Assembly: GCA_023512835.1 (NCBI GenBank)
Contig: CM042088.1
Span: 34,489,664 to 34,553,663 of the forward strand
DNA length: 64,000 nucleotides
Source of the DNA: Taxillus chinensis
Lineage: Eukaryota > Streptophyta > Magnoliopsida > Santalales > Loranthaceae
Reading direction: 5' to 3'
Under the pieces are notes generated by a model, which was given only the letters and a program-made list of their open reading frames with translations, did no database searches and was not told the origin of the DNA. Within the stretch, counting starts at the first letter, position 1; each line of letters starts with the position of its first letter. Below, one piece after another: positions 23,238-35,420 of this stretch. The translations under genes and the position numbers were made by a program.

Positions 23238-23635
23238 TGTAATGACTCGTGTTTAGGGGATAAGGAGTTAGCCTTATTATGAGGTTAAGATTTTGAGGAA
23301 CCAATATCAGTACAATGTCGTGTGTTGAATGGAGAATTTTAACTGTAAGTGAGCCTAATTTGGAGTTGGGACCCCCAAATGGATATTTTTATGGGCTTAA
23401 GATTTTTTCGCATGATTTTTCAATTTGGGTTGATATTCAAGAAAGAAGATATATGCACATTGTTGTTTTTGTTAAACATAGCATTTTGACAATAGTTGGG
23501 CTTAATTCAAAGTTTGGGGTCCAAAATGGTTTTTTTTGTTATATTTCATTTTTTTAATTAATTAATTACTTGAAAGTATAAAAGGAGGAGCACCGTAGAG
23601 AAAACCCTAAACCTAAACCTAGTCGTCATGTTTTT

Positions 23636-23696
<61 letters not shown>

Positions 23697-24302
23697 GCTT
23701 CTGGAGCTTGGAGGAGGAATTCTTTTGATCTAGACTACAATTAATCGCATACGAGGTAGGGATTCCATACCTCTCTCTTAATATTATTAGTATGTGGTAA
23801 TTTGAGGGATTAAAACATGTTTGAGTAAGGATTGTGTATTAAAATCATATAAATATTTGTAAATTCATATAGGTGTGATCTCCTACATAAATCTTGGCCT
23901 TCATTGGTGTATTCTGTGAATAATGTTGATATTACGCGATAAGATTACAATTTGAGTAGGTTAGAGGCATGTTCTTGTGATAGAAAGAGGATAAAGATCG
24001 ATCATTAGAGTTGGAGGCCGTAGGGCTAGGTTGTAGACAAAGAATAGGATAAAGAACAGTAATTGTTGATATCCAATCGTGGCTAGTTTTCTTTGGTCAC
24101 AACCGACAAGGGGTGTCTTAGTGTGGAAGAGGTGATTGGTCATGATCGATTCCCTTCGGTAGTGGCCAATAGAGAGTAGAATATTGACTGACAAGATCGG
24201 TTGTGATGGTTCTCTTCTATCATGATCGACCCTCTATACCATCGGGTGGGCAAGGGGAGTCACCAACTGATTTCCTTGGGTTTGGAGATCTGAGGTGTGA
24301 CA
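23238..24302 (+). repeat. Old solo LTR
   Basis: Starts TGTAATGACTCGTG and ends GAGGTGTGACA. It has TATAAAAGG at about 23576, a (GA)n array at 23637-23693 and donor-like CGAG/GTAGGG at 23755/23756. No PBS follows. The 5-bp flanks CGTTC and TGTTA agree at only three positions, so a duplication is doubtful. Element B sits directly upstream. Confidence 0.75.
23637..23693. repeat. (GA)n microsatellite in solo LTR leader
   Basis: About 28 GA units lying about 60 bp after the TATA-like TATAAAAGG and about 60 bp before the GTAGGG junction. Confidence 0.95.
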
Positions 24303-25220
24303 TGTTAAGTATTCGAGCATCCAATCTTCACACTTTCGAGCAAGATACCATACTTTAAGCGAGTAAAGAAGGCAAAAACTTCCTAGAGTCTCCAAAAACA
24401 ACTTCGATGGCATAAGTAACTGCCTTCGATGATGTCACCAACCTCCCAATTTCAGCTGAAAACTTCCTAGAGTTCCCAAAAATAACTCTGATAATGTAGT
24501 TAGCAGCGCTAATAACATCATAATTCCAGCTCTAGTGATGCAAGCAATAACTATGATAATGTCACTAACATCATGAAATAGCCAAAAATCTCTTAAAGTC
24601 CCGAGATATTTATAATGATGTAAGCAACAACTCTAATGATGTCACCAACCTCCTAGAATGGCTGAAAATCTCCTGGAGTCCCTATAAATTTATAATCATG
24701 TAAGCAATAGCTCTAGTAACATCATATAACAACTTTAGTGGTGTCACGTAATAGCTCTGATGACATCACCAACCTCATGAAATTGCCAAAAATCTCTTAG
24801 AGCCCGAGAAATTTATAGTTATGTAAGTAGTAGCTTTGGTGATGTCATGGTACATCTTTAATGATGTCACCAACCTCATAAGATCGCCAAAAGTCTCTTA
24901 GATTCCCAAGAAGTTTATGGTGATATAAGAAGTAGCTCTAGTGACATCAGACAGTAGCTCTAATAATGTCACCAATCTCTTAAGATGGATAAAAACCTCC
25001 TGGAGACCGCAAAGTTGGTCTATGCCCGAATCCTTTATACGTTACTTGAATGTTAGGTATTTGAGCATCTAGTCTTCACACTTTTGAGCAAGTGTCATAC
25101 TATCGAGGCAATGTATTTGAGCTTCTGGTTTCCCTTTTTCTTCATATTGCTCAACTGGAATTACGATCTTGCTTGAATATATACTCGATTACTGCATCTT
25201 CAAGCCCTTTTTTCAAGCAA
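24303..25220. repeat. Degenerate minisatellite, about 110-120 bp period
   Basis: Recurring phrases: TGATGTCACCAACCTC followed some 15-30 bp later by AAAATCTCTTAGAGTCCC-like text, then AATTTATA and GATGTAAGCA. At least five imperfect units cover 24400-25010. The boundary phrase TTCGAGCATCCAATCTTCACA at 24312 recurs near 25055, bracketing the array. No ORF is supported. Confidence 0.75.
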
Positions 25221-26189
25221 GTCTTCATTTTGGGCCAATAAATTCGAGCTTCTGATTTCCTGCTTTTGAACAATGTCTAAAATGAGGTTGATCTTTGAAT
25301 TAATTTTGTTTGGTTAAACTTACTATGACCTAGAAAGGTTAATGTCAATGATTAAAATCAATGTCCTTGGAAAGGAACCTTGGCACATCAATCTTAATAA
25401 GGCAAATGCTAGACCTCAACCTCTGAAAGACAACCTCAATGAGATAACCTCAACAAGATAGCTTTGGTACCATAATCTTAATAAGGTATCCTACACAAGC
25501 AGGGATTCAACAAACTTCCATGATTATAGAGCATTTAGTGTCCCCCTCAACAAAGTAGTTATCAACATTAATGTCGACTTTAGTCAACTTAAAATGTAAA
25601 CGTGATTCCCAATATGAATAACAGTCAAAAGATTAAAAATATTAAGTTCTAAGTTAAAAGAATGACTTCGAATATCATTGTTTAAGTTCCACAAACTCAC
25701 TATTAGGCCTAAAACTTTGTTAATAGTCTAGAAACCTTGTTAGTTAACAAAAACTTTGCTAATAGGTTTGTAAATCTTGATGACAAGCTTAAACCCTTAT
25801 TTTTGAACAAATCTAATTTAGCAAACCTTTTTTTATTACACTAAAGCCTTCATAATTAGAGTTTAAAGCCCTCATAGTTAGTCTAAACTGCCATGTGCCA
25901 AAATTAAAGGAAACCTGAAATTGAGTGAGTGACTCCTCATATCCGTATTCAAAATGTCAAGGGATTAACAACAAGTACATATATAGACCACATTAAGGGT
26001 GCTATCCAAGTGCACACATTGATAGTACAAAAGTACTCCCCTAATGGGATAACAATGATATGGTATAATTATGAATTGCCAATTAATAATTAAAAATATC
26101 ATTAAAGTAAAACTAAGAAATATAACTATTTATGGACTCTTGTCCGTAGGAAAAGTAAATATTCAAATACACTACATGATTTCCAACAC
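25221..26189. other. AT-rich intergenic sequence, no gene seen
   Basis: Contains short imperfect repeats (CTCAACAAGATA, AACTTTGTTAATAG variants) but no coding frame, LTR terminus or RNA signature that I can support. Confidence 0.6.
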
Positions 26190-26340
26190 AAAGTAAAATA
26201 TAGCATATATCTACTAGTCTAAGGTAAGTCCTAGCCTGACTGCGAGATTTCCAGCTAGCTCCGATCATCACCTGAAAAACAAATTAACAAAGTAGGGTGA
26301 GCTAATCGCCAGTAGGTGAATTACCACTCCTCATCACCAT
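26190..26340 (-). repeat. LTR remnant, minus strand
   Basis: On the minus strand, TCACCTACTGGCGATTAGCT then CACCCTACTTTG, a T-rich run and CAGGTGATGATCGGAGCTAG parallels the conserved block of A-type LTRs (12600-12700, 54960-55030). Ends are not definable. Confidence 0.55.
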
Positions 26341-26789
26341 ACAAGCACCCAAACTAATTTTTTTTAATTGAATATGCTTAATTGATTAATGTCCTTACCA
26401 ACCCAAAATCAGTTAACATAACCTTTATTTTAGTATGAGAGATTGAAATAATCTATAATGGCATAAATGGACTGAATTTAAAAGATTAAGTAATGTTTAT
26501 CATAATTGTATGATTCACGATTCAATTCATAGGAGTAAGCTGATTTGAACCGATTCATATAATCATTTTTGAATTAAATGGTATAGTTAGTTTTGCAATT
26601 CACAATTCAATTTGGTTTTAGGATTCAATATATTTTTCAAAAATGTTTAATTTTGGTCATAATTAATAGGCTTTAAAACTAACTAATAGTTTGAATTTCT
26701 ATAAAAGTTACATTAGGCCTTTGAAGCATATGTTATCTTGAACTTTTTATTGGTTTAATAAATTATATGTTATATAGAATATACATTGT

Positions 26790-26825
<36 letters not shown>

Positions 26826-27663
26826 ATATTACAAATGTAAAAGAGGTCAAAAGCCCTAGATCTAAATCACTTATATTTTCCTTTCATCTGGACATTTGTG
26901 AATAAATGAATTTAAACTCATGAATATTCTTTTCTCTTCTCATTCCTTCTGTTTTTTCCTTTCTCTCCCTTGGTTTTGCTAGCTACTATTAATAGATAGC
27001 TATTATCTTTGTCCACCCCTAATAGCTAATAGCTACTATAGTAGGTTATACGTGGAGACTCATCATTTGTATTGAATGTTTCAAACTTTTAGACTTAATT
27101 TTTATTTCATTAGAGTTATTTGATAATGTGGCTATTTAATTATATTAAATAATCATGTTTTTAATTATTAAGTGCGTTACTATATTTCTCTAAAATGATT
27201 TTGAATTTTTCCTTGAGTCTTATGATTGACAATTTGATTCCATTTATGATTTGTAAAATGACCAAAATAATTTACAATTCAATTTATAATTTGACAACTA
27301 TGGACAAAGATTTTATTGGTTCTATTTTTGTAGCGACAAATAGTATCTTATTCTAAATCCTGACATAGTAATAATATATAGAAACTCAACGCTTGGATTT
27401 TGTAATTCAAAATAATCAATAGTCTGCCTTTTATCATGGAGGCTGTGGATCTCGAGTGGCTATCATGGTAAGTTTCAAAAATCACATTTGAATGTAAAGA
27501 AATTCCCCAAGGATCTACAGTCAATCTATACCATTTTCTATGGAAGGTGTCGAGGGAAAGAAAAGGACAGAGGCAGAGGTAGTGGACAAATAGAGTAAAT
27601 CTTCCAAGCGGAGCCAAGCCGTGGAGTGAAGTATCCAGAGAGGATGAAATTAAATACTCACGT
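26341..27663. other. AT-rich intergenic sequence, no gene seen
   Basis: Includes an AT-dinucleotide tract near 26792-26825. An 89-codon minus-strand ORF (27348-27617) has no recognisable domain and I leave it uncalled. Confidence 0.55.
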
Positions 27664-28015
27664 TATAATTCATTGATTTCTTATTCTCTGTTTTTTTTTT
27701 TTTTGGAATTATACCATTTTCTTTCCTCATGGTTATCTATCGTGTTGCAAAGGGAAATATAATAATGATAAATGATTACGTGGTATTAAAATTATAGTCC
27801 ACTATAATTTTTTTTATTCCGATAATATGATATATTGCCACGATTATAATTTATTGATTTCTTGTTCTCTGTTTTTTTTTTTTTGAAATTATACCATTTT
27901 CTTCCCTCATGGGTTATCTATCATGTTGCCAAGAGAAATGATATGTGATATCGAAATTAGAGCCCGTTATAATTTATTTTTATTTTATCTTTCTCTATTC
28001 CGATATATTGTCACG
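27664..28015. repeat. Tandem duplication, two units of about 175 bp
   Basis: Both units share TTATAATT(C/T)ATTGATTTCTT, a poly-T run of 12-15, AAATTATACCATTTTC, CCTCATGG and GTTATCTATC, ending with TCCGATA and CACGATTAT. Units start near 27664 and 27841. They lie downstream of the laccase gene. Confidence 0.8.
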
Positions 28016-28746
28016 ATTATCCTATTCGATTATTTCTAACCTAGTACTTTAATTTAATGTAATTTTTTTTTATTAAAATAGAGTCATTTTTATCGATCAT
28101 TTAATCATTGTACAAAAACGCTGGGGAAGAGTGTGGTGTGGGAAGGGGAAAAGTCACTGCCGAGGAAGAGAGAGGGGGGTGGGGGCCTTGCATGCGGGAA
28201 AGTAAAAGCTGCGACGATACGCAGTGCTGCGCCATATGAAATTCTGCAGAGTTACACAAAAATAGGGTGAAACATAGCATATAGTTGGAGCAATAGATCC
28301 GTTTTTTTTAATTCTCTACTGGAGGAGCTGTTTCTCGAATCAAACGTATGATATTATTATACCATTTTCGAACAATTCTACATTGAATGTATTGATCGAT
28401 ATATTGTAATTCCAAACACTTAAAGAAACACTGTACCTACTAAAATGAAACACTGCTACTAGGACTCGATAACCAGATTGACGGTATACAACAGTCATAG
28501 ATGGCGGCGCCTGAAATACCCTAGTTTATTGTCGACATAGGTGTGTGGAGAAAAATAAACAATGGACCTTAAAAAGAAACAAAGAAAACCATCCCCAACA
28601 GAACTGCTGGGAGTACAATCAAGGAATTTCTGTAGCTATAAAGTTGCAAAATGGAGGAAGAAACCCCAATTACTGGGCTAGCGCAGGCAGGCAGGTTCTG
28701 AATCTGAATCTGAATCTGATCTGATGATGCTGAATATGATTAAGGC
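28016..28746. other. 3' flank of the laccase gene, no other gene seen
   Basis: Mostly AT-rich with a G-rich patch at about 28130-28195. It should contain the laccase 3' UTR (minus strand); no single polyadenylation signal can be fixed. Confidence 0.5.
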
Positions 28747-31503
28747 TCAACAAAGGGGCAGATCCAATGGAGGATCCTCCAGCGTCTCCAGTTCTCCAAC
28801 TCCATTCTCTACGAGGAAGGCCATAGCCAATCCCCACGTTATGTGCACATCCAAGTGGCAGTGCATTAACCAAACCCCTGTTGGTGTTTCATTTTTGATT
28901 AACAACATATATAGTAGTTAGTCTCAGTCATTATTAATTTAAGGGGCTAATTAATCTAATAAATAGCATCATGTGAAGCATCGCGATTCATCATGAGTGA
29001 GTGAGTGGAAGAGCGAAACGACAATATTGCAAATTGCATATGCGTGCGTGTACCTGGATTGTCGGCGACGAATCTGACGACTGCCCATCCATTCACCGGA
29101 ACACCCACGGTGTTCCTGAGTGGCGGATCCAGGAGATTGAACTTGGCGGTGTCAGTCCTGGGATTGAAGTTACCGAAACCGGTGGCCAGGATATAAAAGT
29201 CGTAACCGTGGAGGTGAATGGGGTGATTCTCGGCGGTGGCGATGTTGGTCCCCTGCAACACCAGCTGAACCCTCGCCCCGTACTTCAATTTGTACACTTT
29301 GGTCCCGGTGGACGGCTGCCAAAGCGACCGGCTCACATTCCCGGTGTAATCGAACGTCAGCGGCGGCGACGCGGGGAAGTCGGTTGTGAACACGCGGGGG
29401 ACACGCAGGTGGTGGGCCTGCAGGATTGAGAAGCTGGAAGGGAGCTGGAAGGACACGTTGTTCATGCTGGCAGTGAAGCGCGTGCGGTTGGGACCCTGGC
29501 AGGTGCTGTTGGGAGCAGCCGGAGGGCAGTTGTTCAGGCCCAGCCCCACCGTGATGTGCAGGTCCTCGTCCACCGTCCTGGGGACCAAGGCCTTGCCCAG
29601 GCTTCGGAAGCGTCTGGTGAAGGCGGTGACGGCGTTGGTGTCGTTGAAGGCGGGGAGAGAGGGGAGGGCGGGTTTGGCCGCGGTGGCGCAGCCGGTGTTG
29701 GTGGACTTGGAGGAGGTGCAGGGAGCGGACTTGTATTGGAGGATGGCGGTGGTGGTGGTGTTGTCGAAGGGGGCGCCCTGGGCGCTGGCGTACGCACGCG
29801 CTGCTAAGTAGTACTGCCCCGGGGACTGGTCGGCGGTGATCAGCACGTCCGTGGTCTGACCGGGTCCCAACATAATGACGGAGGTGGTGAACGGCTTCAA
29901 GTAGGAGGCATCCGCTCCCACCACCGTCAATTGGTGGTTGGCCACCGAAAAGAACAGCTCCTGGTTCAGCGCCGAGTTTATGACTCGGAGCAGGTTCGTT
30001 TCGCCGCTTTCCACCGGCACCATCACTGTTTCTGTCACAACCAAACCCGTCCATTTAAGTAATGTAATGTAATTTAATTTAATTTAGAGGCTACTATAAT
30101 ATAATATAATATAATATAATATAAGAGAATAGAAAGGGAGGCATGCATGGCCCGGCCCAGCTAAATAACTGACCCAGTGGTTGACTCGTCCCCCACATAT
30201 CTATTCTTTTACCCTACACTTCAAATTCAAATGGCGTGGCCGCGTGGGGTGAGTTGTATTATTAAAATTATTAGACGAGATTGGTACCCTACACTTGAGC
30301 ACTTCCGGCCTCGACCCATTATAATTTATAAATTTATAATTTATTAAATACGTACGATCATTAACGCTAAAAGATACTTTGGGAAAGTAATAAAACAACA
30401 CCTTTGCTGGAGCAATTGTAAAGATCACCGGGTTGGCCATTAATTGTGTACGCATCCGAAACATTTGGAGCCCCCCCGGTTCTGGTGGCCTCGTTAACCA
30501 CATCGATGGGATTTGCATTCCACCATTCCCCTAGTCAAAATCAATTCAAATTACAAATTATTGCACCATCACCATGTTAATTTGCCAATTAATGAATATA
30601 TAAGATAAATATAATTGTTTTGTTGAGAATACATAAATGAATAATTGCGTCATTTTTTACCAAGGAGGATAGGTGTTTCACGCGTGGGCTTTTTGAATGG
30701 GTAGGAGGCTCCGTGTCCCGGGCGAATCACGAGAGCTCCATACACGGTGGCTCGGAGCCAAGAGCTATGAGCATGCCACCACAGAGTTCCTTCCTGTCCC
30801 TGAATAGTGAACCGGTAAGTGTAGCTCTGACCGGGCCGGATTGGGCACTGCGTCACAAACTCTGGTCCATCCGCCCAACCTGTCCTCATCTGACGAACCC
30901 CATGCCTATATATATATATATATATCACAACAATAATAATAATAAAGGCAACCAATTAAAATTTTAACATAATGTTATGTTACATAATTATCTGCATTGC
31001 ATTTGCTGCGAGTATAAGTATAAGTCAATTATAATAAAAATAATAAATTACCAGTGAATGGTGACATTGTATTGTGCTCTGTTCACAACTTCGACCACCA
31101 GAGTATCTCCGTTGTTTACTTCCAAGGTTGGGCCCGGAAACTGCCCGTTCACCGTAATGGCATTACGGGTTTTGCACAGCCTCTTCACTGGTGTTGCTTG
31201 CACCTGTATATATGCATTATTACTATTATTATTATCAATAAACGGTTGCACAATACTTTTATTCAGTAAAAAACAAGGTTGTGTTTATTTCATTTCTTAC
31301 TGCACTGTATCAAACTGAAGTAGATGATTGAAAAACAACGACTCCTCATATTAAGATAAATTATATTTATATATGTATAGAAAGGTACGTACAATAAATT
31401 GGTAGCTGCGGGTTTCCCCATTCACAAGCTGCGCGGACAATGCAGAGACAAGGAGAAGCAGAAAGTGGAACGTGTACTTGCAGATGCAAGAACGGGACTC
31501 CAT
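28747..31503 (-). CDS. LAC: Laccase (multicopper oxidase), six exons, apparently intact
   Basis: Exons on the minus strand: 31393-31503, 31052-31203, 30661-30905, 30402-30530, 29054-30031 and 28747-28877. All introns are GT-AG and phases agree, giving 1746 nt or 581 residues, a normal plant laccase length. A signal peptide is evident ([18 protein letters not shown]), so the enzyme should be secreted to the cell wall. It would oxidise phenolics such as monolignols or flavonoids with O2. All four copper-ligand motifs are present: HWHG (across intron 2), [15 protein letters not shown] and HCHLDVH. The residue at the type-1 axial position is Leu (HITWGL), typical of high-potential laccases. Several NXS/T sites are visible. 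Sequence style ([31 protein letters not shown]) resembles Arabidopsis LAC5/LAC12-type proteins, from memory. The protein ends LDLPLC. No frameshift or transposon lies in exons or introns. Confidence 0.96.
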
Positions 31504-31613
31504 AGATAAACCCCGGATGGCGCTATAGCCTTTTTTTTTAAGGAACAGCTATCGCCTTTAATGCAATGAGCTAGGTGATAGGTTTGTGACAGAAAGGGAG
31601 AGAAGAGGGGTCT

Positions 31614-31620
31614 TCTTATA
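31614..31620 (-). promoter_or_regulatory. Putative TATA box of the laccase gene
   Basis: Minus-strand TATAAGA within CCCCTATAAGAAGA, about 110 bp upstream of the ATG. This would give a 5' UTR of roughly 80 nt. No other TATA-like site lies closer in a plausible position. Confidence 0.6.
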
Positions 31621-32904
31621 GGGGAGATTCAAGGAGGAGGGTAGAGACAGCACTGGGTTTCAATCTGAGGTCGGCAGATTAGGTTTAATGGGATTGAATT
31701 GGGGTGTGCACAGATGGTGACGGGTGAGGTTTTTTGGGTCAGCGAAACTCGGTTCAACATCAAAGGTGGGGTTGTTGCACCCACTGGGCCCAATCAATAA
31801 CTGTAACAACATGTCTTATCATATGCTTGTCTCACGAAGCATTAGCTCATCTTGGGTTGTGGTTGAATATTCACTCGCATCAAAATTAGTATAATAGTGT
31901 TTCGTCTTTCGCATGCAAGTATTTCATCTGGAAGTCCACTTTTCATACATGCCAAACCGCAGACGCTTTTGCTTTCGTTTTCTTTTTATCTTATGGACCA
32001 ATCCCAAATTTTGACTGATTTATTTAATATTGCTGGACTAAAGTCATTTCAATCAATTTAATCTAAACAACCATCATCATTATATATGCTGGAACAGCAG
32101 TAATAAAACAATACGAAGCACAATTATTTTTTGAAAGAGCTTTTAATACGCGAATAAAATCATTACAGGAAATCATGAATATGTTGTAGCAAAATTACAT
32201 AACCAAAAAAATTCAATGTAGTCCAAGTACACGGATACAAGCGTTTTCTTTTAGGTAATCTGTGTTATTGAAAAATAACAATTCTAAAGCTCTTAGGCTA
32301 ATTCGTTCGACGCTGATCGGATGCAAGAAATTTTCGAATTTGAATGTAATTTTAGCGAAAGAGGTTGCTCAGTCTTAATCTCATACTAAGATTTTGCGCA
32401 CCCAAATTTAAAATGAAAAATACGCACAACAACTCAAGGATATATAACTCCTACAATTTGAGAAAAAATGTGTAATAAGAAAAGTTTTTTTTTAAATTTT
32501 TCTTGTCTAGGGCAATCCAAAAGTGTTGATTCTATTCGTCATTAACTTAGTAAAAGATGTTATATGCAAAACCTATGTGATAGCATAGGTAGAGAAATTA
32601 CTCTCGCACGCTTAAGCAAATTCTGTATCATTTAGTGTCCAAACACCTAAAACTCATGAGATTTCAAGGCATCTAGCTACTCATGAAAAGATTAGTTAGA
32701 GAATGTGGGTAATGGAAGCCTTATTAGAGCCGAGTTACCATCACTTTGGAATCTCCTAAAGAATCTTACCCGTTAGGAAATATTTACTATTATTTTTAGT
32801 TAGTTTCTTTAGTTTTTTTTAGTTTTTAGATTTTAATATCAATACCAATCCTAACTTTAATAATATATGAGCAATTATTAGAATCAAGTTTCTACAAATC
32901 ATGT
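31621..32904. other. Laccase promoter side and AT-rich intergenic DNA
   Basis: No ORF or transposon terminus is supported. The first 200 bp or so upstream of the TATA are less AT-rich and probably hold the promoter, but no specific element can be assigned with confidence. Confidence 0.5.
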
Positions 32905-33708
32905 CAATACCTTCATCTCTAACCAGCCACTACTTCATGGCTAAATTTTCAATTAACTCTTGTCTTTCTACCGCTTTATAGCTTTTAACTCATGACCATT
33001 ATCACTGATTATATTGTTGACTCTCTCACCCTTATGGCTTCCTCCACTATGTACCACAACTAGCCTAATCCTATCTACCATTTCTGACCTTTAGACACCC
33101 TTAATTGCGATAAATGTTACAAATCAAGTGCCTCTAAATTAATTGCCACAAATTATTGTGCATGGTGTGCACAATTTGGCTTTCTTCTGAATGATTAGGA
33201 CCTTTATGGCTTTGTTGATGGCTCTCACCCATGTTCCTTTGCCACTATTACTACTTTATACACAATAATTACACTACCCAATCTGGTATATTCCATATGG
33301 ATTTGTCACAATAAATTACTTCTCAATGCCATAATTGACTCTCTTACAGATTGCATTTATTGTGACAAAGAAAGTTTCCTTTGAGACGTGGAAATCTCTT
33401 GAAAAGAATTATGACTCTCATTTACACAAAAGAATTATGAAGTTATAAGATATACTTGTCAATCCAATGAAAGGATTTCGCTCTATCACAAAATCTATGT
33501 AGGAAATTCAATAATGCATTGATTCTCTTGCTCTGATAGGTACATCTATTGATTTTGATGAATTATCCATTTAGATTCTCAATGGTCGTGATGATTCTTA
33601 TAAGCATCTCTCTAGTGTCATTCAAGTGTGAGAAACTCCAACTAACATTGATGAATTGTTTAAAAAAATACTTCACATTGAGAATCAACTACAACTATTG
33701 TTCACCTT
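32905..33708 (+). pseudogene. Ty1/Copia gag remnant
   Basis: Conceptual translation in shifting frames gives text of the Copia gag (UBN2-type) family: TNYCAWCAQFGFLLND, LYGFVDGSHPC, YSIWICHNKLLLNAIIDSLT, KVSFETWKSLEKNYDSH and, near the end, TPTNIDELFKKILHIENQL. Numerous stops and frameshifts show it is long dead. It is cut at 33709 by an LTR start. No Copia protease, integrase or RT follows in this orientation. Confidence 0.75.
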
Positions 33709-34600
33709 TGTAAAGACTTGTGTTTTAGGTAACATATTAAGATAGCCACTATTTGATGATGGAAATATCTGTAAGGTGATATAGCTATTGATACAATAAT
33801 TTTAACTGTAATTGAGCACAATTTAGAGTTTAAGGTCCTATAAGTCTATTTTTAAAAAGGATTTTATTAGATTTTTGAAACTTAAAATAATTAAAGAATA
33901 GTATACAAAATAAGGCAACGACTGTGAGGACAAAATCACATCGCTTGTATTGTTCTTATGCAAGAAAAATGAACAAAGGTGACGCAATTGTGGCTCGTTT
34001 TATCAATGAAAACAACTCCGGGCAAGTGTTCTTACCTTTCTATACCATTACATTGGGTTAATCGTGCTTGGATTATACGGTAATTAGGAAATTGTAAAGA
34101 ACTTTAAAATTTGGGGAAATTGGGATTTTGAGTTTAATTGATTGAATTAAGGGTTGTTTGATATTTAATGTTGTTTTTAAATTATTTATATTGATTTCAT
34201 GTTGAACAATGGATTAAAAAGGTTGGAATTCAAAAAATTCGCATTTGGGATGGGTTTTTGGTGAAGAGCCCTAAAATTAAATGTAATTTGATATAAGTTG
34301 AGTTATATAATATATTTAATCATGTTTATGCTTCATTTGATTCATATAGTGCTATATAATGGCTTATTTTGGTGTTTATGGCCTAAACATTAGGTAATGG
34401 TTGATACTTTGGGTTACGTACGCTTGGAACTGGGAAAAAATGCAAAAATGAGAGGATTTACCGCACACCTGCAACTAGTGGCTGTGATTGGAGGCCCGTG
34501 ATCCTGACGCACAGTTATAACTGTCAAGGGAGAACTGGTGTTGGATGGGGGTGTGGCTATGGCTCAGTGCCACGACTATCACAAATAATTGCTTTGTATA
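33709..34600 (+). repeat. Partial LTR inserted in the Copia gag remnant
   Basis: Starts TGTAAAGACTTGTGTTTTAG, the start type of the B-family LTRs, exactly where the gag similarity ends. It is AT-rich and its 3' end cannot be defined; 34600 is approximate. No target duplication was found. Confidence 0.5.
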
Positions 34601-35420
34601 AGCAGACCTATAGAATTATAATATTCACGTTGTATTTTATTAAACTATAATAACAAAGATATATATATATATATACAATTATACATTCTAGGAAAGAAAT
34701 TAAATCTATTTTAATTATTTTGTACGATAAGTAACGTCCATGATTATAGTTATTTATAAAAATCCAGTCTATCCATGATAATAAGATGATTTATTTCCTT
34801 CAAGATTCCCTCTCAAGTTGGAATGTATGTATATTAACTACACCCAACTTGAATAAAAGGAATATAAACTATTTGATCGGTAAAGGATTTGCGAATAAAT
34901 TAGCCAACTATTAATTTATTTGAACGTGATGAGTTGTCATGAATCCTTGTGCCACCTTTTCTCGCACAATATAGCAATTGATCTCTATATGCTTATTCCG
35001 TTCATGGAAGACCGAAATAGATTTTATATGAATTGCTGCCTTGTTGTCACAAAATATTCTTATCAAAGACTTTGGATGTACATGGAGGTCTTGCAGAAGG
35101 CTTTTCAATTATGTAACTTCGCAACATATAGTCGCCATGGACTTATACTTAGCCTCGACATTGCTTCTAGAAACTATGTGTTGTTTCTTCTTCTAAAAGT
35201 AATTGATGCCTCTCCCATGAACACATAGAATCTTGTTGTTGACCATCTTGTGTTCGGATAGCGAGCTCAATCCACATCACAGTAGATCATAAGCTTCAAT
35301 TCTCCAATGGCAGACAATAAGACTCCTTGTCTAGGAGTTTTCTTTAGATACCAATGATGTTCTTTACTCAATGCATTAGAAGTCTTTTTGAAGTCATTCA
35401 TCAACTTGTTTGGTTCAAAT
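34601..35420 (-). pseudogene. Ty1/Copia RT end and RNase H remnant
   Basis: On the minus strand, fragments match the Copia C-terminal region: KEHHWYLKKTPRQGV, LKLMIYCDVD, SNVEAKYKSMATICCEVT, then the open stretch KSLLQDLHVHPKSLIRIFCD with NKAAIHIKSISVFHERNKHI, and an end like LADLFANPLPIK. The NKAAIHI/FHERNKHIEI motif is characteristic of plant Copia RNase H. Stops and frameshifts are frequent. The part below about 34815 is probably its LTR remnant. Orientation is opposite to the Copia gag fragment nearby, so they are different insertions. Confidence 0.8.

Noticed and set aside
24303..25010. CRISPR-like array
   Set aside because: Units are long, degenerate and contiguous without unique spacers between identical repeats; the context is a plant genome.
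27348..27617. 89-codon minus ORF near the laccase
   Set aside because: No domain or splice context is recognised and the composition is that of AT-rich intergenic DNA.
29001..30054. Several long ORFs on both strands over the laccase region (for example 29001-29429 plus, 29170-30054 minus)
   Set aside because: They are other-frame shadows of laccase exon 5, with Pro/Arg- or Gly-rich text typical of antisense frames of a GC-rich exon.
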